A DNA stretch of 64,000 bases, taken from CAVZTX01 sp963778375 (GTDB lineage: Bacteria; Chloroflexota; Ktedonobacteria; Ktedonobacterales; Ktedonobacteraceae). The stretch lies in the NCBI GenBank assembly GCA_963778375.1, contig CAVZTX010000029.1, positions 1 through 64,000 of the forward strand. Reading direction: 5' to 3'. The position numbers and the translations under genes are program-made. The notes under the pieces were generated by a model. That model worked only from the letters and a program-made list of their open reading frames with translations. It had not been told where the DNA came from and ran no database searches. Shown piece by piece: positions 17,364-26,016 of the stretch; positions within the stretch are counted from its first letter, which is position 1; each line of letters begins with the position of its first letter.

Positions 17364-19058
17364 TTAGCGTCCGTTGTTCTCTACTGCGTCAAAGATAATC
17401 GAATCAATCAATTGCTCGATGGGAGCGCGATCGTCCGTGAAATAGACGTGGGTGCGGTCTTCTTCGCGCATGTTACCATAATGGATACTAACGAGAGCCA
17501 CCGACTGCAGTAGAGGACGATTGATCGTGCCCATTGCCGATGTATCGGCTCCGTTGCTCAAATGCGCCGTATTAATGGCAAAATTGCCAAAGGATGTTGG
17601 AGTGTTGGTACCGATTACGAGGCTACTCATAAAGTTTTCTGCATCAATGATATAGACATTGGGAAAAACGGCGTGCATCGTCTGCGCCAGGGTCTCTACC
17701 AGCCGGTAATCACCATTTACGTTGGCCGCATCGATGACCGCTACCCCAGTGGAAGTAAGGTGTGCGCGAACCTCTGAAAAGAATTCCTGCGTGGTCAGTT
17801 GGAATGGAATGTACGGCTGCTGGTAGGCATCAATTCCGATCACATCATACTTTTTCGAGGTATTTTGCAGGTAGGCGCGTCCATCCTGCACAATGACATG
17901 CAGGTTCGGCTCGTTCATATTGAAATATTGACGACCAAGTTCCACTATCGTAGGATCAAGCTCAACTCCGTCTATGGGAATGGGTCCATAGGCGGCGCTG
18001 AATTCGCGTGCAATCGTACCACCACCCAGGCCAATGATACATACGCTGTGTACCTGCTGCAACGTGAAGGGTGGATTGTTGAAAAACGGCGCGACGGTAA
18101 AATAATCCCAGGGACCTCCCGTTAGCACCTGGTGAGGATTGTAGACGGACTGAATGCCCACGCCTTCGTTCAGCACGAGCTGCACTTCAGCACCTACCCG
18201 CACGACCTGGATATAGTTGTACGCCGACTCCCGCTCGGCCAGGAGTATGCCACCGCCATCACTGCCACTGGCAGGTTTAATCGGCCCTCGTACGCTTACC
18301 ATCGCCAGCACCATCGGAATCAACAGTAAGATCGAAAGCAAACCCTTATCGCGTTTCATGCGTCCCTGGCGCGGCCCTCCATTTCGAAATTGTGTCACGA
18401 GGAAACCGAGAATTGAGACGAGCAGCAGTGCGACCGCGAATACGAAGAATGTATTGCGTGTCCCAATGTTCGGAATCAGCCACAACACAGGTAGAAATGT
18501 TCCCACAATGCTTCCGGCGGTAGAAATCGCGTACAGTTGACCCGCAGTTCGTCCCGATGTTCCGACCTGCGCGATACGCAGCCGAATTGCAAAAGGCGAA
18601 ACACAGCCAAGCAGAATCATGGGTATCGCGAAGAGGAGGATAACCGAAACAAGCGACCCATAAAAAATACTGATCGAAAAGGTAGCAAAAGAGGTCAGCG
18701 ACCAACTGAGAATAGGTCGTGAAAGCAGAGGAATGATACCAATCAGAAACGCCGCTACTGTGGTCAGCGTATACAGCACACGTGGGCGCGGAAAACGGTC
18801 AGCCAGTCGCCCACCGACGTAGTAGCCAATCGTCAGGTACAGCAGGATCAAGCCGATCAAATTGGCCCATACAAACAAGGATGTTCCAAAATATGGTGCC
18901 AGTAAACGCGAAGCCGACAGTTCGATCGCGAGCGAACATGCCCCGGCCACAAATACCAGCAGGATCAGTAACCATCCTTGCAGCGTTCGACTGGCAGTGG
19001 GGGAAACGGGGCCTTCTTCTGCCTGCGTCTTGCGTGGACCGGGAGTGGTGGTTGACAT
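17364..19058 (-). CDS. Membrane-fused spermidine synthase-like protein
   Basis: The N-terminal half has about six to eight membrane helices (for example LLILLVFVAGACSLAIEL and LIGLILLYLTIGYYVG), like the MFS-like part of fused transporter/spermidine synthase proteins. The C-terminal half has the methyltransferase-like fold: CIIGLGGGTIAREF, VELDPTIVELG and VIGIDAY. Members may transfer aminopropyl groups or be orphans, so activity is uncertain. Met at 19058 (AAAGAGAA upstream) is preferred to the earlier one at 19076, giving 564 residues. Near the C-terminus the peptide ADTSAMGTINRPLLQ comes from a dispersed repeat (17505-17557) and is not expected in the family. Confidence 0.8.
   Translation of the reverse strand: MSTTTPGPRKTQAEEGPVSPTASRTLQGWLLILLVFVAGACSLAIELSASRLLAPYFGTSLFVWANLIGLILLYLTIGYYVGGRLADRFPRPRVLYTLTTVAAFLIGIIPLLSRPILSWSLTSFATFSISIFYGSLVSVILLFAIPMILLGCVSPFAIRLRIAQVGTSGRTAGQLYAISTAGSIVGTFLPVLWLIPNIGTRNTFFVFAVALLLVSILGFLVTQFRNGGPRQGRMKRDKGLLSILLLIPMVLAMVSVRGPIKPASGSDGGGILLAERESAYNYIQVVRVGAEVQLVLNEGVGIQSVYNPHQVLTGGPWDYFTVAPFFNNPPFTLQQVHSVCIIGLGGGTIAREFSAAYGPIPIDGVELDPTIVELGRQYFNMNEPNLHVIVQDGRAYLQNTSKKYDVIGIDAYQQPYIPFQLTTQEFFSEVRAHLTSTGVAVIDAANVNGDYRLVETLAQTMHAVFPNVYIIDAENFMSSLVIGTNTPTSFGNFAINTAHLSNGADTSAMGTINRPLLQSVALVSIHYGNMREEDRTHVYFTDDRAPIEQLIDSIIFDAVENNGR
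17505..17557 (-). repeat. CCGATGTATCGG-type repeat inside the spermidine synthase-like gene
   Basis: The segment shares GATTGATCGTGCCCAT, GCCGATGTATCGG and flanks with 22066-22115 and, in part, with 41526-41545. It is read in frame as DTSAMGTINR, a peptide also present in the STAND protein. Confidence 0.8.
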
Positions 19059-19144
19059 AAAAACGTTCTCTTTCATCTCAATAATCGCATATTGTTGTTT
19101 GCTATTGTCGCATATCTGAGATTGTTCGTCGAGAGAACGTCCAT

Positions 19145-19531
19145 CTACCAGGCGAATTCATAGGCTTTGGTTGGCAAAACAAGTTCCGCGAAGCCATCAC
19201 AACAGTATGGAATAATGCCAACGTCGCCATGAACGACAAAATCTACCAATTTGTCTGGCGAGCATGAGTCTCTGAATACAACATATTCATTTGCACCCAG
19301 ATCTGTAACGAGTTGCTTTAAGGCGGGTACAGCATTGCCTCTGCCGTGGATATCTAAGCGCACTTGTGGCACGACACGATGTGCCAGCACTATGGCACGG
19401 ATGTCGGTATCGAGGCCATTGCGCTTTTCTAATGTTCCATGATACATGACAATGAATGGCTGCCTTGGCTGGAAAGACGTGTAGGGGGTAGGGCATCGTC
19501 GGGTAGGAGGAAAGAGATGGGAGATCGGCAC
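19145..19531 (-). pseudogene. Glycosyltransferase family 4 fragment
   Basis: The frame encodes only a middle part of a GT-B glycosyltransferase: MYHGTLEKRNGLDTDIRA, VRLDIHGRG and DVGIIPYC with FAELVLPTKAYEF. That is the donor-binding half, normally followed by more sequence. There is no acceptor domain and the frame stops directly after YEFAW. It is joined to an HD-GYP fragment in another frame, so this is a remnant of two genes brought together by a deletion. Confidence 0.75.
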
Positions 19532-20063
19532 TATTGAGAATAGAGGTGAGCTTCTCTCTGGGAACTTTTCGTCGCAGTAATGCCTCCTCGAAAATACTGC
19601 CAGTCGTCACTATATGATCCGCCAAGGCGGTAGACATTCGCTCCTCGGCTCGTTCCTGTTCGGCCACTACCCGAAGGAAGGCCTCTACCACCCGGGGATC
19701 GAACTGGCTACCTGCGCACCATTGCAGTTCTTCCCTGGCCAGCGAGGATGGCATAGCTTTGCGATATGGACGCTCAGAGGTCATGGCATCGTAGGAATCC
19801 ACTATCGCCAGAATGCGTGCCCCCAGTGGAATCGACTCACCAGAGAGTCCATAAGGATACCCGTTGCCGTCCCAGCGTTCGTGATGTGCGACAACAATAT
19901 GGGAAATCAAGTCGAATTTGCCTCCTGCCTGCGCCAGAATCTGTCGCCCGAAATCTGGGTGGCTTACACGCCTGGACATTTTAAACATAGCCCCTCCTCC
20001 TAAAGACACAGCACTTTTACATCCAGTATAGAGAAGCCAACCAACAGGCATTTTCATTTCCAT
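19525..20063 (-). pseudogene. HD-GYP domain fragment
   Basis: About 170 residues of an HD-GYP c-di-GMP phosphodiesterase remain: HPDFGRQILAQ, then HHERWDGNGYPYGL (the HHE...GYP signature), ARILAIVDSYDAMTSERPYR and FDPRVVEAF. The N-terminal part with the first His-Asp metal ligands is missing. From about 19525 the frame runs out of phase through the glycosyltransferase fragment. A working phosphodiesterase is unlikely. Two palindromic repeats lie next to its left edge (20088-20183). Confidence 0.75.
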
Positions 20064-20087
20064 ACGTGCTTCTGAAACGTGTAAAAC

Positions 20088-20183
20088 CTGTAGGGGCAGT
20101 GCCTTGTGCCTGCCCTTTAGGAGGTATCTCTGTTACCCGGAATGTAGGTAGAGATGTAGTGGCATCCCTTGCGGATGCCAGGC
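20088..20183 (+). repeat. Two GTAGGGGC/GTAGTGGC palindromes
   Basis: TGTAGGGGCAGTGCCTTG with GTGCCTGCCC lies at 20088-20115 and GTAGTGGCATCCCTTGCGG with ATGCCAGGC at 20155-20183. They lie upstream of a small plus-strand ORF. Confidence 0.85.
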
Positions 20184-20201
20184 TTCGAATGAGGTATCAG
20201 C

Positions 20202-20381
20202 ATGGAGAGTTTAGAGCAGAATTTGATTGCGATGCTACAAGCATTACCCATACCGATAACGATTGTCTGGCAGAGCGGCCTCTATCACTGGCAATATGAT
20301 GGAGAACAAGGCGAATCACCTGATCTGGTTGGGGCATTGGAGCAGGCCTTGCGTGTTATGATGAAATCATTGCGGGCCTGA
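20202..20381 (+). CDS. Possible small protein, 59 residues
   Basis: ATG is preceded by GAGGT at good spacing. The product starts MESLEQNLIAMLQALPIPIT, continues through IVWQSGLYHWQYDGEQGE and ends ALRVMMKSLRA. It has balanced composition and a helix-strand-helix look. It overlaps the end of the convergent STAND gene by 15 bp. The family is not recognised. It may be a real small gene trapped between repeats, or chance. Confidence 0.45.
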   Translation: MESLEQNLIAMLQALPIPITIVWQSGLYHWQYDGEQGESPDLVGALEQALRVMMKSLRA

Positions 20382-22865
20382 ACTCAAAAGTCGGGAGATG
20401 AGGTCGTGGGAACCCAGGTTGTAGTTTGCCGAAGGGGACGAGCGTAAGCGAGCGAACGCCTCCGATCCCATCTTTTGCTCAAGCACATGCAGAAAATCTA
20501 TCACTGCACCCACCGCGGGATCGTGTAACGACTGGCGCAATTGTACCGCATAGGAGAGCAACGCGATTGCATCGGGGAGATGACCCTGCTCGAACAACAG
20601 AAAACCCATATTGCTCAGGATCATGCCCTCGTTATAGCGCTCCTGTAGGGGAACCCCTTGTGGGAACCCTGTCTGGGGGACAGGCAACCCATGCGCGAGC
20701 TTGAGTGACTCCACATAGCAGCGCAGGGCCGTGGCATAGTCCTTTCTCGCTTGGTAGAGCAATCCTAGATTATGTAGTATGACGCTCTGTAGATGCTCAT
20801 CACTATACTGTGAGTTCAACGTCAGTGCCTGCTCGAAGATACTCTGAGCTTTTTCCCACTCACCTCTGCCACGGAAAAGCTCTCCTTCGTTTGCCAGTGT
20901 CACCGCCTGAGCATATCCATCGCCAACCTCTCGGAACACCGCTAATGCCTGCTCGTAATAGGCTTGGCTTTGCGCGTCTTCACCCAGACGGCCATACAAC
21001 ACACCCAACTGACCGCACATCTCTCCAAAATCATGGCGGCTTACGACACCCAATGGCGGCAACATCGCAGTATACAACCCAATCAGCGTATTGAATGCGC
21101 CCCATTGCAGCATATGCTCATATAATCCCTCTGCACGTAACAGATTATATGCCTCTTGCCAGTGCCAACCAAGACAGAGGTGCTGTATCATTGCCACAAT
21201 TGGCTCAACATCCGCCAGGCCCGTACGTTGTTCACGCGGTGGACAATACTCCTGGGCCAGTCGTGCGTAGTAGGCTGCCACCCGCATATGACCGGCTGCC
21301 AGCGCAATGTGCCAGGCCTCAGGATGACGTACCGCCGGATCCTCTGGAGCTGCGACGCCCAGCACATTGGTTTGTAGGGGCATCCCTTGCGGATGCCCTG
21401 AGCGATATGCATTGGTTTGTAGGGGCATCCCTTGCGGGAGCCCTGTCTGGGGGACAGGTAACCTTGGGGAGGAGTGATCCCTTCCCTCAAGATAGTGCTC
21501 AAGCGTGTATTGGCGCAGCAACGGATGCAGGAAATAGCTATGCTCTCCGATGCCCTTCACTTGCTCCTGTACCAGAGACATCCTCACCAGCGCACTCAAT
21601 TCACCTTGAAACGCCTTGTAAGGACTTCCAGCATTGGACTCCTCATTGGATGCCGTAGGGACCCGATTCATCGCGCGCTCCTCCTCGGCAGCACTCTCCC
21701 CGACAATCGCAGTAGCAATTGCATCAAGAGGCACCGGCTCGGCAAAAAGACACAGCGCGCGCAGTAACGTGCGTTGAATAGGATTGAGGAAATAGTACAC
21801 CGTCTCAATCAAGTTCCGCGTCACCTCCCCATTCCACATCGGCGCATAATCGGGCGAATTCAGCAGGTAGCTCAGAGAGAATCCACTCAAGTGCGTCAGC
21901 ACACTGAACAACACCAGAGCAAACACATGTCCTCCACACCGCTGCCAGATCAGCGAAAGCTCTGAATGCGAACCCTGCACCCCCCACTGGTGCAACAGCG
22001 CCATCCCCTCTGGAATGCTGACACGCGAAACCAGGTACGAGCGTATATGCAATTCCTGCCCCTTCTGTAGAGACCGATTGATCGTGCCCATCGCCGATGT
22101 ATCGGTCCCGTACCCGCTCAGTGAGCGAGTGCTCGTCAACAACACACGGCTTGCTCCAATATCCACATCTCGCAGCGTCTCCAGAAAAAGCCCAATTGCA
22201 CCTCTCCCAGGCAGACCTTCCCCGCTTTCAGGCGTGAGCAGCTCCTCGAACGAATCCAACACAATGAACGCAGTTTCTTGAGGACGACCAAGCGCCTGCA
22301 CAAGCAACCCTATCTGCTGTTCAGGCGTGAGCAGAAAGAAATCGCCGCTATCACTACCGATACCACAGAGCACAGCCGCAATCACATCCGGTAGCGTCGC
22401 ATATGGCCCAAGTGAGACCCACACAACGTGCCGCATGCCTCCCCCATTCCGCACCTCATAATACACCAGCCCCGCAAGCGTCGACTTACCCACCCCAGGC
22501 TCCCCGCTCAGATTAACCGCACTCGTGTGCGGCTTATTAAGCATACCTCGTATCGTGCTCATATCATCCGCCCGTTGAAGCAGCAATGAACGCTCCGCAC
22601 CCTCCACCCCTACATGCTCCGGATCAGCAATAGGAGGTACAGTCGCAGAAATACTCAACCTGGAAATGGAGGCACGACTCATCCTTGGAGGAACCCTCAG
22701 CGAAGCGGAGCGCAGCGCGTTTCTATCCCTCGCGTCCCCTGCTTGCCCACGCATCGGCTTTGGACGTATTGCATCCTCTTGCATATCTGGGGACGACCCT
22801 TGCACTCGCCCCTCTCTCCCCGGCAATTGTTGCATAACGCCACTCTTGTATAGTAATTCTGGCAC
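20367..22865 (-). CDS. STAND NTPase with TPR repeats, carrying repeat insertions
   Basis: This 832-residue protein has a STAND/NB-ARC-like ATPase: Walker A GEPGVGKSTLAG (about 120-131), Walker B TAFIVLDSFEELL and sensor RVLLTSTRS. A winged-helix region follows, then C-terminal TPR helices (for example AQSQAYYEQALAVFREVGDG, 3-4 repeats). STAND proteins are signalling or defence switches, but no effector domain is seen at either end. The extra peptides TDTSAMGTINR, RAMNRVPT, LPVPQTGLPQGMPLQTN, HPQGMPLQTN and LPVPQTGFPQGVPLQ are translations of dispersed palindromic repeats at 22066-22115, 21654-21680, 21415-21462, 21371-21400 and 20643-20690. All keep the frame. The last three lie between or within TPR units. 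Confidence 0.8.
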   Translation of the reverse strand: MPELLYKSGVMQQLPGREGRVQGSSPDMQEDAIRPKPMRGQAGDARDRNALRSASLRVPPRMSRASISRLSISATVPPIADPEHVGVEGAERSLLLQRADDMSTIRGMLNKPHTSAVNLSGEPGVGKSTLAGLVYYEVRNGGGMRHVVWVSLGPYATLPDVIAAVLCGIGSDSGDFFLLTPEQQIGLLVQALGRPQETAFIVLDSFEELLTPESGEGLPGRGAIGLFLETLRDVDIGASRVLLTSTRSLSGYGTDTSAMGTINRSLQKGQELHIRSYLVSRVSIPEGMALLHQWGVQGSHSELSLIWQRCGGHVFALVLFSVLTHLSGFSLSYLLNSPDYAPMWNGEVTRNLIETVYYFLNPIQRTLLRALCLFAEPVPLDAIATAIVGESAAEEERAMNRVPTASNEESNAGSPYKAFQGELSALVRMSLVQEQVKGIGEHSYFLHPLLRQYTLEHYLEGRDHSSPRLPVPQTGLPQGMPLQTNAYRSGHPQGMPLQTNVLGVAAPEDPAVRHPEAWHIALAAGHMRVAAYYARLAQEYCPPREQRTGLADVEPIVAMIQHLCLGWHWQEAYNLLRAEGLYEHMLQWGAFNTLIGLYTAMLPPLGVVSRHDFGEMCGQLGVLYGRLGEDAQSQAYYEQALAVFREVGDGYAQAVTLANEGELFRGRGEWEKAQSIFEQALTLNSQYSDEHLQSVILHNLGLLYQARKDYATALRCYVESLKLAHGLPVPQTGFPQGVPLQERYNEGMILSNMGFLLFEQGHLPDAIALLSYAVQLRQSLHDPAVGAVIDFLHVLEQKMGSEAFARLRSSPSANYNLGSHDLISRLLSSGPQ
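20643..20690 (-). repeat. In-frame palindrome in STAND/TPR gene (1)
   Basis: GTAGGGGAACCCCTTG followed by TGGGAACCC and CTGTCTGGGGGACAGG is read on the minus strand as LPVPQTGFPQGVPLQ. It is a compound of the GTAGGGG palindrome and a CCTGTC/GACAGG hairpin. Confidence 0.8.
21371..21462 (-). repeat. In-frame palindromes in STAND/TPR gene (2 and 3)
   Basis: Two copies of TTTGTAGGGGCATCCCTTGC (21371-21400 and 21418-21440) lie 47 bp apart. The second continues into CTGTCTGGGGGACAGG. They are translated as HPQGMPLQTN and LPVPQTGLPQGMPLQTN. Confidence 0.85.
21654..21680 (-). repeat. In-frame GATTCATCGCGC-type repeat in STAND gene (4)
   Basis: GTAGGGACCCGATTCATCGC with GCGCTCC matches the intergenic repeat at 11895-11922 and the one in the baseplate-J-like gene at 29691-29720. 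It is translated as ERAMNRVPTA. Confidence 0.65.
22066..22115 (-). repeat. In-frame CCGATGTATCGG-type repeat in STAND gene (5)
   Basis: TGTAGAGACCGATTGATCG continues to GCCCATCGCCGATGTATCGG and TCCC. The outer arms GACCGAT and ATCGGTC pair. It is read as TDTSAMGTINRSLQ directly behind the sensor motif of the ATPase. Confidence 0.85.
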
Positions 22866-22980
22866 GCTCCCACCCCTTCACAACAACCTATCCAAAACCG
22901 GCACCCCTCGAAGTGCCTCATGAAAGCAAGTATACCATACAGTCGTCCTACATCCTTAAGATAGCCTGAATATGCTACTA

Positions 22981-23080
22981 TACATAGGGAATCATCCTGT
23001 AGGGGCAGTGCCTTGTGCCTGCCCTGGCGATACATGGGGAATCATCTTGTAGGGGCAGTGCCTTGTGCCTGCCCTGGCGA
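22981..23080. repeat. Two tandem 50-bp units with GTAGGGGC palindromes
   Basis: 22981-23030 and 23031-23080 are 50-bp tandem copies differing at two positions. Each contains TGTAGGGGCAGTGCC with TTGTGCCTGCCC. They lie in the divergent region upstream of fmt and the STAND gene. Confidence 0.9.
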
Positions 23081-23128
23081 AGAATGACACTCTGAGAGAG
23101 CATCACAATTATAGAGAGGATTTTTGAA

Positions 23129-24103
23129 ATGTTACGTATCATCTACATGGGCACACCGCACTTTGCCGTACCCCCACTCGAAGCCCTCATTCAACAAGCA
23201 GCGCCAGGCGCACTCCTCCCCGAAGGCTATCAGATCGCCACCGTCATTACCCGCCCGGATAAACCCGTCGGGCGCGGAAAAGAAATCGTTTATTCGCCGG
23301 TAAAACAGGCCGCCTTGGCACATGGTATCCCCGTCTGGCAACCAGGCTCATTGAAACGGCCAGAAAACATCGAAGCGCTGGTGGCATATAAGGCTAACCT
23401 CTTCATTGTCGCCGCCTTCGGCCAAATCTTGCCTCAAGCCGTGCTGGACCTGCCTCGCTATGGCACACTCAATATCCATGCCTCCTTGCTCCCCAAATAT
23501 CGTGGCGTCTCACCTATCTCAGAAGCAATTCTCCAAGGCGACACTGAAACCGGTGTCACGATTATGCTCATCGATGCTGGAGTAGATACCGGCCCAATCC
23601 TCCTCAAACGCAGCGTGCCGATAGAGGAAGATGAGACAACGGCGAGTCTGACTACCAAATTAGCGGAACTTGGTGCCCAGGCACTGCTTCAAGCAGTGCC
23701 TCTATGGGTGCAGGGAAACACCACCCCGCAGCCGCAACTAGACCTCGGCATATCTCATACACACATGCTGCGCAAAGAAGATGGCGAAATCTCATGGCAG
23801 CGCCCAGCCGCCATCATCGCCCGCGCCGTCCGCGCCTACACCCCCTGGCCCACCGCCTACACCCACTGGCATGGGAAACTGTTAAAAATCATCTCCGCGC
23901 ATGCGGCTTCAGTCGAACCAGATCAAAAGGTAACTCCTGGAACGGTCAGCATGCAGAAAGAAGTCGGCCACGAAGTCCTGGCAATTGTTACCGGTTCAGG
24001 CATTTTGCTCGTAGACCGCCTCCAGTTAGAGGGCAAGAAAATTGTCAGCGCAGAAGAATTTGTGCGGGGTTACCCACACATCGTAGGAGAGGTGGTGGGA
24101 TGA
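23129..24103 (+). CDS. fmt: Methionyl-tRNA formyltransferase
   Basis: Fmt formylates initiator Met-tRNA with 10-formyltetrahydrofolate. The 324-residue protein has the expected length. It begins MLRIIYMGTPHFAVPPLEAL and has the folate/catalytic signature LNIHASLLPKYRGVSPI (about 108-124) with the catalytic Asp in LIDAGVDTGPIL. The C-terminal OB-like tRNA-binding domain begins near 207 (RKEDGEISW). GAGAGGA lies nine bases upstream of the ATG. The usual partner genes def and priA are not next to it; it stands alone on the plus strand. Confidence 0.95.
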   Translation: MLRIIYMGTPHFAVPPLEALIQQAAPGALLPEGYQIATVITRPDKPVGRGKEIVYSPVKQAALAHGIPVWQPGSLKRPENIEALVAYKANLFIVAAFGQILPQAVLDLPRYGTLNIHASLLPKYRGVSPISEAILQGDTETGVTIMLIDAGVDTGPILLKRSVPIEEDETTASLTTKLAELGAQALLQAVPLWVQGNTTPQPQLDLGISHTHMLRKEDGEISWQRPAAIIARAVRAYTPWPTAYTHWHGKLLKIISAHAASVEPDQKVTPGTVSMQKEVGHEVLAIVTGSGILLVDRLQLEGKKIVSAEEFVRGYPHIVGEVVG

Positions 24104-24120
24104 GGCGTTGTCAATCCCCC

Positions 24121-24151
24121 GCATCGCTCAAAGCCAGCTCTAAAGCGATGC
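24121..24151. terminator. Possible shared hairpin between fmt and a convergent gene
   Basis: GCATCGCT (24121-24128) pairs with AGCGATGC (24144-24151) in the 64-bp gap of two convergent genes. No T-run follows, so a terminator role is only inferred from place. Confidence 0.35.
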
Positions 24152-24167
24152 GAAGGAAGAACATGTT

Positions 24168-24383
24168 TTACCGTAAGGAAGACTTGGGACGATTAATCAG
24201 CGCCGCAACCACCAGCACAGCCGCCAGAATCAGAAACGCCACCCCATGCGTCAGATGACTCCCCGTCGGCGTACCACTAAACGTAAACGGATGGTAAGGG
24301 CCAGGTACAAAGTAAAACACACTCAGAGCAAGTGCGATAACCGCGAGTACAATCGCGCCATAGAAGAGTGCCGGGTTCTTCAT
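24168..24383 (-). CDS. Small two-helix membrane protein
   Basis: The product of 71 residues starts MKNPALFYGAIVLAVIALAL (AAAGGT upstream of the second ATG, which is preferred). It has a second helix, GVAFLILAAVLVVAAL, and a basic end NRPKSSLR. The next upstream gene encodes a paralogue with the same MKNPA-FYG start and helix-loop-helix plan. The role is unknown; the basic tail suggests the C-terminus is inside. Confidence 0.7.
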   Translation of the reverse strand: MKNPALFYGAIVLAVIALALSVFYFVPGPYHPFTFSGTPTGSHLTHGVAFLILAAVLVVAALINRPKSSLR

Positions 24384-24573
24384 ATCAGTAATACCTTTCT
24401 GTATCATTAGCTCTAGTGCTTCCAGAGCATGCCCATTATATCAGAAGAAGCCAGATACGGGTAGTATTTCTAGCAAGAACAACACAAATCGTAGCCAGTT
24501 TGGAAGAATGAGGACACAAAGTGAGGGCAAACAAACTCACAGGCTTGCCTCCCCTCACATGTATCAATAGGGC

Positions 24574-24774
24574 TTATCTGGTCGCAGCTTTGGGGTGAGC
24601 CATCAACATACCAACAACACCCCCAATCAGCAACACAACACCCACCCCCAACGCAGCATACTTCGTAAGGTGATGCGGACTCCCAGCCGTAGCACTCATC
24701 ATCAAATACACACCCACCCCCAGCGCAATCACTCCCAACGCGATCACACCATAGAAAATTGCAGGATTCTTCAT
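24574..24774 (-). CDS. Small two-helix membrane protein, paralogue
   Basis: The product of 66 residues starts MKNPAIFYGVIALGVIALGV. It has a loop (SATAGSPHHLTKY), a second Gly/Val-rich helix and a basic tail, HPKAATR. It matches its downstream neighbour in the first nine residues and in layout, so the pair arose by tandem duplication and has diverged strongly. No known family was recognised. Confidence 0.7.
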   Translation of the reverse strand: MKNPAIFYGVIALGVIALGVGVYLMMSATAGSPHHLTKYAALGVGVVLLIGGVVGMLMAHPKAATR

Positions 24775-25058
24775 CGATTAACAAAAACCTTTCTACATTG
24801 TCTAAAATATTTGCTCTGGCTCATCCAAAGCTCTTTACATTGTATCAAACGTATCAAGTTGTCCATGCTGTATATGTATGAGCTAATTACCCAAATTGGC
24901 TATTTTGTCCTCTTTTTATCCAACCAAACGTATCAAGTTGCCCATGCTACATATATATTCACTAATTACCAATATCGAAAGACGCCCCACTTTACTTCGT
25001 CAGAGCTATTATATCCGTATATATGCTTGTTTCTGAAAGTCGCAGGAACTGACCGGCT

Positions 25059-25970
25059 CTACGAGACGTGGAGCACGGCAACGAAGAGGAAGAACGCCAG
25101 CAGCCCGGCTGCCCAGCAGTAGTACGCAAAAGGATCCAGGCGGCCCGTCTCGAAATACTTCATCAAATATTTCGTGCTCAAAAACGCAGCTACCCCGGCC
25201 AGCACCATCCCCACACCAATCAGTGCCAGCGTCGACAACGGCTCGTGCGCCTCAAACAACTGCGGCACCTCCAGCAGCGCCGCCGCCCCAATAATCGGCG
25301 TCCCCAGCAAAAAGGAAAAACGCGCCGCATCCTCGTGATTGAGCCGCACCCCCAGCCCTGCCACCATCGTCGTCCCCGACCGCGAAAACCCCGGCAGTAG
25401 CGCCAGCGACTGCGCAAGCCCGACCCCCACCGCCTCCTTCCAACTCAGCGACGCAAGCGGCCGGAAATGTGCCTCGCGCTCCTTCGCCGTCGCAAACACC
25501 ATCCTCGCCTCCGCTCGCCGCCGTAAACGCTCCCCCGCGAACAGAATCGACCCATTAATCACCAGGAACGACGCCGCAATCAACGGAGAAGTAAACACAT
25601 GCTTGAGCGGCGTCTCCAAAAACACACCGATCAAACCCGTTGGAATACAGCCAATAATAATCAGCCAGCTTACCCACTCATCGCTCCCCTTCCGCACCTC
25701 ACCCTCCTTCACACTCCTTACAAGCGTCCGTAGCACCTGCAGCCAATCACGCCAGAAATAAATCACCAGCGCGATCGCCGTACCAAGATGCAAGGCAACG
25801 ATAATCGGCAAAAAGTTCGGATTGTTCACAATATTATTGCCGCTACTACCGAACAGCCATGGCAGCAGCCCCGGAAGAATCACCGTATGCCCCAAACTAC
25901 TGATAGGAAAGAGCTCGGTTACCCCCTGGAGCAAAGCCAATAACATAATTTGCCAGAATAATAAACTCAT
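25059..25970 (-). CDS. uppP: Undecaprenyl-diphosphatase
   Basis: This is a BacA/UppP membrane enzyme that removes a phosphate from undecaprenyl diphosphate to recycle the lipid carrier of peptidoglycan. It shows the two family motifs, LLQGVTELFPISSLGHTVIL near the N-terminus and LLPGFSRSGTTMVAGL near 195-210. It has about eight membrane helices, and its 303 residues are slightly above the usual 270. GAGAAGGTG stands before ATG. It follows mltG on the same strand at 125 bp, with a palindromic repeat between, and fits the cell-wall theme of this block. Confidence 0.93.
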   Translation of the reverse strand: MSLLFWQIMLLALLQGVTELFPISSLGHTVILPGLLPWLFGSSGNNIVNNPNFLPIIVALHLGTAIALVIYFWRDWLQVLRTLVRSVKEGEVRKGSDEWVSWLIIIGCIPTGLIGVFLETPLKHVFTSPLIAASFLVINGSILFAGERLRRRAEARMVFATAKEREAHFRPLASLSWKEAVGVGLAQSLALLPGFSRSGTTMVAGLGVRLNHEDAARFSFLLGTPIIGAAALLEVPQLFEAHEPLSTLALIGVGMVLAGVAAFLSTKYLMKYFETGRLDPFAYYCWAAGLLAFFLFVAVLHVS

Positions 25971-26016
25971 CTTTGTATCACCTTCTCAAGTCAGAGCGAT
26001 CCACCAGCCCGTATCA

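Noticed and set aside
22981..23080. CRISPR-like tandem repeat
   Set aside because: Only two direct copies without spacers between, no cas gene in the window.
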